Shown one piece after another: positions 1-5,277 of a DNA stretch of 5,277 nt (its first letter is position 1; every line of letters starts with the position of its first letter). The notes under the pieces are model-generated. The model searched no databases. It was not told where the DNA came from and saw only the letters and a program-made list of their open reading frames with translations. Where the stretch lies: NCBI GenBank assembly GCA_041744735.1, contig JBGTKH010000223.1, positions 1 through 5,277 on the forward strand, given 5' to 3'. The stretch is from JBGTKH01 sp041744735 (GTDB lineage: Bacteria; Planctomycetota; Planctomycetia; Pirellulales; Pirellulaceae). The position numbers and the translations under genes are program-made.

Positions 1-2
1 CG

Positions 3-710
3 CCCAATCAGTTTTCCTCATACTCACCGATCAAAAACATCTACCGCAAGAACACGTCAATGGTCGCGCGGGTGTTACTCACAGATGCCGCCTTCTCCAG
101 CGTTCAAGATGTGCTAACAGAAGTCAACCGACGCAACCTGCTTGCATCGGTGACCGGCATGACACCCATGACACTTGGCACCGTGTCCAAGGCCCTCAAG
201 CAAATGGAGGAGGAACTGATCATCGACCGTGCTCAGGGTGTTCGGCTACTTCAGGCGGAAAAGCTTTTGGACAACCTGCAACAGAACTACGAACCGGATC
301 GCTCGGCGAAACGAATTCGGCTGAAAGTTGATTGCCCAATCGATCAGCTTCCGCGACGACTCAAAGAAGCCACTGACGGCATCGCTCTTCCTTTGATGGT
401 AACCGGGCTTTCGTCTGTATCGCGTTACGCTGTGATGCAGCGCGGGGAAATGCTATCGCTGTACTGTCCCAAGATCAGGGCATTGCAGAAGGTGCTCAAT
501 GCGACGGAAACCGATCGCTTTCCGAATCTTGAACTGATCGAAACCAGCGAACAGCCACGATACTTTGACCCCCAGCGTGATCAGGGAATACTCTGGGCGT
601 CGCCGGTCCAGACGTTTTTGGAACTCATGGCGGGCGACAAGCGAGATCGCGAAACCGCCGAACAGGTGAAGGCCAACCTGCTTCGTCAAGTGGGAGGCAC
701 CGAGCGATGA
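3..710 (+). CDS. AbiEi-family type IV antitoxin / winged-helix regulator (5' end outside window)
   Basis: The frame is open to the left edge, so this is the last 235 codons of a longer gene. The ATG at 60 is internal, because the 19 codons before it read smoothly into the same domain. Visible residues about 12-85 form a winged helix-turn-helix, with TLGTVSKALKQMEEE (57-71) as the probable recognition helix and GVRLL as the wing. The C-terminal part carries the block SPVQTFLELMAG followed by KRDRETAEQ (200-221), which resembles the C-terminal block of AbiEi antitoxins (COG4861-like). Known for the family: AbiEi represses its own promoter and neutralises a nucleotidyltransferase toxin encoded just downstream. 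The ATGA overlap with the next gene, an AbiEii-like remnant, fits that pairing. No frameshift is seen in the visible part. Family assignment is by motif memory and gene order, not by a search. Confidence 0.75.
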   Translation, partial: PNQFSSYSPIKNIYRKNTSMVARVLLTDAAFSSVQDVLTEVNRRNLLASVTGMTPMTLGTVSKALKQMEEELIIDRAQGVRLLQAEKLLDNLQQNYEPDRSAKRIRLKVDCPIDQLPRRLKEATDGIALPLMVTGLSSVSRYAVMQRGEMLSLYCPKIRALQKVLNATETDRFPNLELIETSEQPRYFDPQRDQGILWASPVQTFLELMAGDKRDRETAEQVKANLLRQVGGTER

Positions 711-1191
711 ACGTCATGCCCAACCTGCACACGGCCTTGCTGGACTTGCTGTACGAGACACGCGACCACGACCTGAAACTCATCATCGGCGGCGGTTATG
801 GCCAATTACGATCAATGGGGAAACGAGCAACGCAGTCAAGCACCAAGCGGTCATCTACCTGCCTCATCCGCTGACGTTCGCGATGATGAAACTGTTCGCC
901 TTTCGGGACCGCGTGGGCGACAAGGACAAGGAATTCGGCCGTTACCATGCACTGGACATCTATGCCGTGCTGGCCACAACCAGTGAACCGGAATGGAATC
1001 GTGCTATGGTGCGTCGTGAGGCACTTGGTGACGAACCGACGATTGTCGAGGCGGCTCGGATTGTCGACCGGTACTTCTCTTCGTTGACGACTGAAGGCAT
1101 GCTCCGGATGCAGGAGAGTCCGTATTGTCGGCCTGAGCTACAATTGGAGGAATTCTGCGCGGCGCTGCAAGAGTTGTTCCCGGCGTCGTAG
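707..1191 (+). pseudogene. Decayed AbiEii-like nucleotidyltransferase toxin (internal deletion plus frameshift)
   Basis: The gene starts at ATG 707, overlapping the antitoxin stop by ATGA. In that frame the first ~32 residues look like the N-terminus of an AbiEii-type nucleotidyltransferase, including DLKLIIGGGYG (776-802), the glycine motif that opens the NTase fold. The frame then turns to nonsense and stops at about 872. The C-terminal part continues in another frame (+2 relative): from about 802 it reads PITINGETSNAV, then VIYLPHPLTFAMMKLFAFRDR, then EFGRYHALDIYAVLATT, ending at TAG 1189-1191. The two pieces would meet at about 797-805. What should lie between them in this family, including the catalytic DxD and the rest of the NTase core, is absent, so the toxin should be inactive. 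The piece from ATG 883 alone is only the C-terminal domain. The change could be genuine decay or, less likely, an assembly error. Confidence 0.75.
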
Positions 1192-1385
1192 CCGGCTGGT
1201 TCCGCGAAGCCCTGCGGTGCTACCAGCGCGCCATCACCCTCAGCCCGCCCGACGACCCCGACGCCATTCTGCGCTGGAACACCTGCGTGCGCATCCTCCA
1301 GCGCCACGACCACCTCCGCCCCGCCGATCAAACCATGAGCCGCGACCTAGTCCGCGACTTCGGCGACGAAGTCCCGCGGCTTTAG
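1191..1385 (+). pseudogene. C-terminal remnant of a TPR-like protein
   Basis: In the third plus frame, from the base where the toxin stop ends, the sequence reads AGWFREALRCYQRAITLSPP, then DDPDAILRWNTCVRILQRHD, and finishes at TAG 1383-1385. The pattern REALRCYQRAITLSP is a typical tetratricopeptide repeat helix pair ending in the conserved proline. The following DDPDA and LRWN run resembles the C-termini of planctomycete TPR proteins. There is no start codon or TPR-like sequence upstream in this frame, because before 1191 the same frame is only a shadow of the toxin gene. I read it as the tail of a larger gene left behind by a rearrangement that joined it to the toxin end. It is more G+C rich than the toxin and DUF4365-like genes around it. 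Confidence 0.5.
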
Positions 1386-1555
1386 CGCGAGTCTCGCGGG
1401 AATGCAGCGTTCGCCGGAAAGCTGCCCAGAACGAGGAAATCTAGCCAACGCAGACCGACTCAACCTGAACCGTCTTGCCCAGTACGCGGTGATGGTCGAA
1501 GTAGAGGGAACGCCCCAGTTCATCATCACGTCGCCTCGTCATCCCGTTCGATCTT
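1386..1555. other. Convergent gap between TPR remnant and DUF4365-like operon
   Basis: This stretch separates the plus-strand debris from the minus-strand operon. It contains a short palindrome, CGCGAGTCTCGCG (1386-1398), and a weak 7-bp inverted repeat (1372-1378 with 1395-1401). Neither is followed by a T run, so no intrinsic terminator can be called for either direction. Protein-like reading frames exist on both strands at about 1441-1555, but I recognise none of them. Confidence 0.4.
1441..1542 (-). CDS. Possible 33-aa small ORF downstream of the DUF4365-like pair
   Basis: An ATG at 1542, 13 bases after the stop of the second DUF4365-like gene, opens a 33-codon frame ending at TAG (1443-1441). 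The peptide begins MTRRRDDELGRSLYFDHHRV and continues LGKTVQVESVCVG. It has a protein-like mix of charged, aromatic and hydrophobic residues and could be co-transcribed with the operon. I do not recognise a family and see no clear ribosome binding site. The opposite strand also has an open, equally plausible frame here, so this may be non-coding or a fragment of a lost gene. Confidence 0.2.
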   Translation of the reverse strand: MTRRRDDELGRSLYFDHHRVLGKTVQVESVCVG

Positions 1556-1978
1556 TTAGGCCGCCATCTGTTGACGTAGCAATGCCCGAGTCTCGTCATC
1601 GATTCGCGTGACAGGTACTGACACGTACTGGCTCTCAGATTTGACGTTCAAGTCTTGATTTAACCAAGCGTAGAAGAAAGCATTCTGTTTTACGTCAACG
1701 ACGAGCAATAGCAGTGGCATGTTTGAGTGGGCGAGATAATCGTAAACGCGTCGGGGAAGTTGATAGGTATTGTGAACTGGTTGCTCCGTGGTTTTGACCT
1801 CGACAGCGTACGTGTTGATGCCACCACTCGTGTTTGAAAAGCCGATGAGGAAGTCGAACGCAAAGTCTTCCGCCGTGGCTTGCGCGACGAAATCGGGCTC
1901 CAACTCTTGGAGAAAGAGCTCCGCCATGAGCTCTCCGCGGCGCCAGACTTGTTGTGCTTTGGTTTGCCTTGAAGTCAT
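1556..1978 (-). CDS. DUF4365-like protein with PD-(D/E)xK nuclease-type motifs (second of a pair)
   Basis: This 140-residue protein is complete in the window and starts at ATG 1978, overlapping the stop of the upstream gene by ATGA, so the two are probably translationally coupled. Near the N-terminus is RRGELMAEL (13-21), whose E16 fits the first acidic position of restriction-endonuclease-like folds. AFDFLIGF follows with D42, then YAVEVKTTEQ with E60 and K62, giving a D-x17-ExK spacing typical of PD-(D/E)xK cores. The next part, RRVYDYLAHSNMPLLLLVVDV then AFFYAWL, matches the alpha-beta pattern that follows the core in DUF4365 proteins, where the strands end in a 'Y.W' element. There is no signal peptide or membrane segment, so it is probably cytoplasmic. 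By inference it binds or cuts nucleic acid. No experimental role is known to me, and the family call is from motifs only. Confidence 0.7.
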   Translation of the reverse strand: MTSRQTKAQQVWRRGELMAELFLQELEPDFVAQATAEDFAFDFLIGFSNTSGGINTYAVEVKTTEQPVHNTYQLPRRVYDYLAHSNMPLLLLVVDVKQNAFFYAWLNQDLNVKSESQYVSVPVTRIDDETRALLRQQMAA

Positions 1979-2460
1979 GTGAACTGCGATGTAGTTGGTT
2001 TATGGCTTGTGGAACTCCAGAAATCGCGAACTTCGTTATGAAGTGTGCGTAAGTTAGCGCTTGACAACTCGTATGCGACTGGGATGCGCGTGATGGCCTT
2101 TTCAGGTACTCCCGTGTGCACAGACCGAATGAAGACCCTCTTGGAAGGCTCATGCACACCGATGATGTAGGTTGGCCCCGGGATTCGCAGGAGCCGCCGG
2201 ATATCTGATTTCTTGGTCGAGACGCTGAGGTTTGTGGATCGGTTCGAGAGTTCCGACTGAGTCGCTTTAATTTGCACAAAAAAATAAGGGCGTCTTCCAC
2301 GTACCGCAGTCAATTCCACGTAGAAGTCAATGGCGGGCCACTTGTCGCCAAGGAATCCGGGTTGGAACAAGGGTTTAGTGAACGCCGAATAGTCAGTCAG
2401 CGCGAGTTCGGCTAGTTTTTCGCCTCGAAAGCCGGTGACGTCTCGTAGTTGCGTTGTCAT
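1975..2460 (-). CDS. DUF4365-like protein with PD-(D/E)xK-type motifs (first of a pair)
   Basis: This is a 161-residue protein. The frame runs back to a TTG at 2565, but that start and the ATG at 2559 fall in or upstream of the -10 box of the predicted promoter. There is no ATG, GTG or TTG start between them and ATG 2460, so I place the start at 2460. The N-terminus has FRGEKLAELAL (11-21, E14), then AIDFYVEL with D45, then YFFVQIKATQ with Q63 and K65. The D-to-Q spacing of 18 is the same as in the downstream partner, and RGExxAEL is shared, so the two look like diverged paralogues. Here the ExK acidic residue is Q, a substitution seen in some nuclease-fold families, so catalysis is uncertain. 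The later segment PGPTYIIGVHEPSKRVFIRSV matches the strand pattern after the core. There is no Shine-Dalgarno sequence: the leader just before ATG reads GACCTCCAA, which is anti-SD-like. Confidence 0.7.
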   Translation of the reverse strand: MTTQLRDVTGFRGEKLAELALTDYSAFTKPLFQPGFLGDKWPAIDFYVELTAVRGRRPYFFVQIKATQSELSNRSTNLSVSTKKSDIRRLLRIPGPTYIIGVHEPSKRVFIRSVHTGVPEKAITRIPVAYELSSANLRTLHNEVRDFWSSTSHKPTTSQFT

Positions 2461-2557
2461 TTGGAGGTCTTTTTTTCGGCGAACGATTACTATCCGGCTC
2501 CGCGAATCACCGCAACAAGCGTTGAATTCTGAATCGGTGGGGCTGCAGATATCGTCC

Positions 2558-2585
2558 ATTATCAACCCAGACTCGCAATTGTCAA
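2558..2585 (-). promoter_or_regulatory. Sigma70-type promoter for the DUF4365-like operon
   Basis: Read on the minus strand there is a perfect -35 box TTGACA (2585-2580), a 16-base spacer, and a -10 box GATAAT (2563-2558) matching five of six consensus positions. Transcription would begin near 2550, giving a leader of about 90 bases before ATG 2460. It lies just beyond the sdhB 3' end, so the pair can be expressed independently of sdhAB even though all are on the same strand. Confidence 0.6.
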
Positions 2586-2718
2586 CATGCGAGTGGCGAC
2601 AGAGTTAGAACGATTCGGCGTGGGTGAGCTTGGATGTGAATTCTCGCGGAGATTGCGGGGAATCCTCGGCAAAAACATCTCGCGAGAGCCAATCCCAACG
2701 TGTCACTTTGTCGCGACC
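2586..2718. other. Intergenic gap after sdhB
   Basis: This gap lies between the sdhB stop and the promoter of the DUF4365-like pair. I looked for a terminator of the sdhAB transcript. The only symmetric element is a 10-base palindrome, TCTCGCGAGA (2678-2687), followed on the minus strand by TGTTTTT. It has no loop space and is too short to call a terminator with confidence. Confidence 0.35.
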
Positions 2719-3573
2719 TTAGATCCCGAACCAGCGGCGGATCATGCGGAGGGTGGTGGCGCGGCCGGCGCGGGCGATGGAGGTGGTGAGGGGGATTTCT
2801 TTGGGGCAGACCGAGACGCAGTTTTGGGCGTTGCCGCAGACTTGGATGCCGCCGGTGTCCATCAGGGCGTCGAGCCGCTGGCTGGCTTGCATCTTGCCGG
2901 TGGGGTGCGAGTTGAACAGCATCACTTGGCTGATCGCGTGGGCGCCGATGAAGCCGCTGTCGTAGGCGGCCTGCTTGCGCTGTTGGAATTGCTCGCCGGT
3001 TTCGCCGTCGGCCGGAGTCAACTCGACCTTCGTGTATTGCGGGCAGGCTTCCAGGCAACAGCCGCAACTCATGCAGGTGCTCAACGGATAGGCGCGTTCT
3101 TGCTCTTCCTGCGAAACTCGCGGGCCGGAGCCCATGTTGTAGTAGCCGTCGACTGGAATCCAGGCCTTCGTCTTTCGCAACGCCCGGAACAGCCGCGAGC
3201 GATCGACCAGCAGGTCGCGCAGCACGGGGAATTTGGTCATCGGCTCAAGCTGGATTTCGGCCGGGTTGTCTTCCAGCAGCCGGTCGACCAGCGCCGAGCA
3301 GGCTTGCCGCACCTTGCCGTTGATGACCATCGTGCACGCGCCGCAGACTTCTTCCAGACAGTTGCAGTCCCAAGCGACCGGGGCGACCGTTTTGCCGTCG
3401 ACCGTCGTGGCCTGCGCGGCGATCCGCTGCAGCACGCTGATTACGTTCATGTCCGATTCGTACGGCACGCGGTGGCGTTCCCAGTAGCTGGACTGACCGG
3501 GCGCGTCCTGCCGCAGCACGCGAACTTCAAAAGAAACAGGGTGCGAGTGTCCGTTGTGAGATGTGTCGGCCAT
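2719..3573 (-). CDS. sdhB: Succinate dehydrogenase (succinate:quinone reductase) iron-sulfur subunit
   Basis: SdhB passes electrons from the FAD of SdhA through three iron-sulfur clusters to quinone at the inner face of the cytoplasmic membrane (TCA cycle / complex II). The 284-residue protein is complete. The plant-type ferredoxin domain has CLEEVCGAC (72-80) and C92 for [2Fe-2S]. The C-terminal domain has CMSCGCCLEACP (167-178) and CGNAQNCVSVCPKEIPL (246-262). By homology C167, C170, C173 and C256 bind [4Fe-4S], and C177, C246 and C252 bind [3Fe-4S]. The CNCLEEVCGAC and GNAQNC wording matches Bacillus-type (type B, sdhCAB) enzymes rather than E. coli SdhB. The start at ATG 3573 gives a short His-rich N-terminus (MADTSHNGHSH) and has no obvious ribosome binding site. 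It lies downstream of sdhA, separated by an inverted repeat. Sequence alone does not separate succinate oxidation from fumarate reduction. Confidence 0.96.
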   Translation of the reverse strand: MADTSHNGHSHPVSFEVRVLRQDAPGQSSYWERHRVPYESDMNVISVLQRIAAQATTVDGKTVAPVAWDCNCLEEVCGACTMVINGKVRQACSALVDRLLEDNPAEIQLEPMTKFPVLRDLLVDRSRLFRALRKTKAWIPVDGYYNMGSGPRVSQEEQERAYPLSTCMSCGCCLEACPQYTKVELTPADGETGEQFQQRKQAAYDSGFIGAHAISQVMLFNSHPTGKMQASQRLDALMDTGGIQVCGNAQNCVSVCPKEIPLTTSIARAGRATTLRMIRRWFGI

Positions 3574-3608
3574 GATGGTTTGATGGTGTTAATTTGAATG
3601 ACTGGCTA

Positions 3609-3705
3609 GGGGTCGGGTGTTCAGAAATTCATTTTTTGCGGACAAGCGTCGTGCAATTGGAGAACTATTCGACCGCAAAAAATGAATTTCTGAACACCCG
3701 ACCCC
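3609..3705. repeat. Perfect 33-bp inverted repeat (REP/MITE-like hairpin) between sdhA and sdhB
   Basis: The left arm (3609-3641, beginning GGGGTCGGGTGTTCAG and ending TTTTTTGCGG) and the right arm (3673-3705, beginning CCGCAAAAAATGAA and ending CACCCGACCCC) are exact reverse complements over all 33 bases. They flank a 31-base centre. The element fills most of the 140-base sdhA-sdhB gap and ends 8 bases from the sdhA stop codon. In RNA it would form a long stable hairpin. The side away from sdhA has no T run on the minus strand, so it is not a standard intrinsic terminator. I see no clear target-site duplication. Small size, perfect arms and no coding capacity suggest a mobile repeat (REP, BIME or MITE class) rather than a gene part. 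Confidence 0.9.
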
Positions 3706-3713
3706 GCTCCGCG

Positions 3714-5276
3714 TTACGCTTCCGCCTTTGCGCCGGCGCCGACCGGGGCTCCGTTGCCGTTGGTGCTTTCGGCGGCTTTGGCGACTTGACGCTCTTTCCA
3801 CACACTCTCAATCACGTCCGCGCCGACCAGGCCGTACAGCCGCGGCCGGGGCGGGATGAGGGACGTGTCGACGTCCTCGTATGAAATTTCGGGCTCTTCA
3901 CCGTTCCACTGGGCGATAGTCGACTTGAGCCACTTGCGGTTGTCCTGCTCGAACTTGTCGCACCATTCTTCGGCCTGGCGGCGTCGCGCGGCCGGTTCTT
4001 CGGCGGTGAGCGGCGGCATGGCAAAGTCGGGCTTGAAATGGGCGCCGCGGCATTCGTCGCGCATCAGCGCACCTTTCAGAATGCTCTTGGCGATCGGGAG
4101 CATGTCGAGCAACGCTTTCGTGAATACGACGTTTTGGTTCGTCCAATTGCCGGTGTCGGAGAGCGAGCACTTCTTGGCACGATCGCTCAACTCGCAAACT
4201 TTCTCGTACGCGGTCGCAAGCTGATCGTTGCGCCGCACGACGGTGGCCGCTTTGGTCATCACGTCGCCCAACTCTTGATGGATCAGGTACGGGTTCTCGC
4301 CGCCGCCGGGCCGCTTGAGCAACTGGTCGTGAGCCTGCTGATGCCGCTTGCGAGCCGATTCATAGAACCCGGCGGGCCGTTCCGCCGCGGTTCCGCCCTT
4401 CTGTGAATGCAGTAGCGTCTCGATGCCGGGCGCGACGATCAAGCCGCTGAAGATGCAGCTTAGCAGCGAGTTGGCCCCCAGCCGATTCGCACCGTGGTAC
4501 TGGTAATCGCACTCGCCGATCGCGTACAGGCCGGGGATGTTGGTGACCTGATTCTGTGGCGAGCCGATCTGCAAGCCGCCCGCCGCCGTGCGTTTGTAAT
4601 CCGCCCACAGGCCGCCCATCGAATAGTGCACGGCGGGGAAGATTTTCATCGGCGTGTCGCGCGGATCGACGCCCTGAAACTTCTCGTATATCTCCAAGAT
4701 GCCGCCCAACTTGCGGTCCAGTTCGTGACGCGGGATGTGAGTGAGGTCCAGATACACGCACTGCCGGTCCCGCTCGACGCTCAGCCCTTCGTTCACGCAG
4801 ATGTCGAAAATCTCGCGCGTGGCGATGTCGCGCGGCACGAGGTTGCCATATTTGGGATAACGTTCTTCCAGGAAATAGTAGCGTTCGCTTTCGGGAATCT
4901 GTTTTGGGTCGCGCGAGTCCTGCGGCTGCCGCGGCACCCACACGCGGCCCCCTTCGCCACGGGCCGATTCGCTCATCAGCCGCAGCTTGTCCGCGCCGGG
5001 AATCGCCGTCGGGTGGACTTGAATGAACTCGCCGTTGCCGTACTTTGCGCCAACTTGGAAGCAGCGGCTGACCGCACTGCCGGTGCAAACCATCGACATC
5101 GTCGAGCGGCCGTAGATCAGCCCACATCCGCCCGATCCCACGATCACTGCGTCGGCGGGAAAGGAGCGAATCTCCATCGACACCAAATCCTGAGCCACGC
5201 AGCCGCGGCAGACGCCGTCGTCGTCCAGGATCGGGCCGAGGAAATCCCAGAACTCGTACTTCTTGACCTTGCCCTC
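3714..5276 (-). CDS. sdhA: Succinate dehydrogenase flavoprotein subunit (5' end outside window)
   Basis: SdhA oxidises succinate to fumarate on covalently bound FAD and hands electrons to SdhB. The frame is open to the right edge, so 520 C-terminal codons are visible. The GTG at 5198 is internal, because the 26 codons before it (EFWDFLGPILDDDGVCRG and neighbours) match the family. Visible landmarks are a Gly-rich VIVGSGGCGLIYG, FIQVHPTAIPG (substrate His at 5013-5015), SESARGEGGRVW, LVPRDIATREI (catalytic Arg at 4830-4832), FPAVHYSMGGLW (His at 4626-4628), and GECDYQYHGANRLGANSLL (Arg at 4482-4484). These are the dicarboxylate-binding and catalytic positions of the SdhA/FrdA family. The Rossmann start and FAD-linking His lie outside the window. 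The wording is closest to Bacillus-type SdhA. The C-terminus ends in a low-complexity Ala/Gly/Asn tail (from about 3780 to the TAA at 3716-3714). The sdhC gene is expected upstream. Confidence 0.96.
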   Translation of the reverse strand, partial: EGKVKKYEFWDFLGPILDDDGVCRGCVAQDLVSMEIRSFPADAVIVGSGGCGLIYGRSTMSMVCTGSAVSRCFQVGAKYGNGEFIQVHPTAIPGADKLRLMSESARGEGGRVWVPRQPQDSRDPKQIPESERYYFLEERYPKYGNLVPRDIATREIFDICVNEGLSVERDRQCVYLDLTHIPRHELDRKLGGILEIYEKFQGVDPRDTPMKIFPAVHYSMGGLWADYKRTAAGGLQIGSPQNQVTNIPGLYAIGECDYQYHGANRLGANSLLSCIFSGLIVAPGIETLLHSQKGGTAAERPAGFYESARKRHQQAHDQLLKRPGGGENPYLIHQELGDVMTKAATVVRRNDQLATAYEKVCELSDRAKKCSLSDTGNWTNQNVVFTKALLDMLPIAKSILKGALMRDECRGAHFKPDFAMPPLTAEEPAARRRQAEEWCDKFEQDNRKWLKSTIAQWNGEEPEISYEDVDTSLIPPRPRLYGLVGADVIESVWKERQVAKAAESTNGNGAPVGAGAKAEA

Positions 5277-5277
5277 G

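Noticed and set aside
798..986. 62-codon plus-strand frame inside the toxin remnant
   Set aside because: Its composition does not resemble any domain, and both other plus frames explain the region as toxin pieces.
883..1191. Independent 102-aa gene starting at ATG 883
   Set aside because: The same frame is homologous upstream of this ATG (VIYLPHPLTF), so it is the C-terminal piece of the broken toxin and not a separate gene.
1372..1401. Short inverted repeats near the TPR remnant stop as a terminator
   Set aside because: The stems are only 6-7 bp with poor loop geometry and no T run. Chance is likely in G+C-rich DNA.
1402..1611. 69-codon plus-strand frame before and into the DUF4365-like gene
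   Set aside because: The part NLNRLAQYAVMVEVEGTPQF looks mildly protein-like, but I recognise no family. It runs into the antisense of a better-supported gene, and there is no ribosome binding site.
2461..2565. N-terminal extension of the first DUF4365-like gene from TTG 2565
   Set aside because: It overlaps the -10 box and lies upstream of the predicted transcript start. The extra residues do not look like part of the domain.
2678..2687. Palindrome TCTCGCGAGA followed by a T-rich stretch as an sdhB terminator
   Set aside because: It is a 10-base palindrome without loop bases. The stem would shrink to about 3 bp, too weak to call.
2587..3597. A 336-codon plus-strand frame opposite sdhB
   Set aside because: It is fully antisense to a clear SdhB with all cluster cysteines. 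Its product is a low-complexity Ala/Gly/Arg/Asp sequence typical of a shadow frame in G+C-rich coding DNA.
3609..3705. Intrinsic terminator between sdhA and sdhB
   Set aside because: The hairpin is strong, but the minus-strand side facing sdhB has no T run, and sdhB would be cut off from its operon. A repeat element fits better.

Overview
The window looks like bacterial chromosome, probably from a planctomycete (Pirellulales-like). This is an inference from the flavour of the succinate dehydrogenase proteins, the lack of Shine-Dalgarno sequences and the style of the accessory genes. No rRNA or other phylogenetic marker is present. It splits into an accessory left half (about 1-2560) with decayed and defence-like genes, and a core-metabolism right half (about 2719-5277) that is visibly richer in G+C.

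Left half, plus strand. A 5'-truncated gene (3-710) encodes an AbiEi-type winged-helix antitoxin. It overlaps by four bases (ATGA) the start of its partner, an AbiEii-like nucleotidyltransferase toxin (707-1191). The toxin is broken: its first ~30 residues and its C-terminal ~130 residues are recognisable but lie in different frames, and the catalytic middle is missing. Directly at the toxin stop codon a C-terminal scrap of a TPR-type protein begins (1191-1385). The antitoxin half therefore looks intact where visible, next to a dead toxin and other gene debris.

Left half, minus strand, convergent with the above. Two small genes (2460->1975 and 1978->1556) overlap by ATGA and encode related DUF4365-like proteins with a PD-(D/E)xK nuclease-type signature: RGE near the N-terminus, then D, then (E/Q)xK exactly 18 residues after the D. 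A good sigma70-type promoter (TTGACA, 16 bases, GATAAT; 2558-2585) sits upstream and shows that the first gene should start at 2460 rather than at the longer TTG start. A possible 33-codon ORF (1542->1441) follows.

Right half, minus strand. sdhA (5' end outside the window, 5276->3714) and sdhB (3573->2719) encode the flavoprotein and iron-sulfur subunits of a Bacillus-type succinate:quinone oxidoreductase. The cytochrome b subunit gene is expected beyond the right edge, upstream of sdhA. The 140-base gap between sdhA and sdhB is mostly filled by a perfect 33-bp inverted repeat with a 31-base centre (3609-3705), a REP/MITE-like element that would form a very stable hairpin inside the sdhAB transcript.

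The observations most worth following up are the tandem DUF4365-like pair, the sdhA-sdhB inverted repeat, and the antitoxin retained beside an internally deleted toxin.
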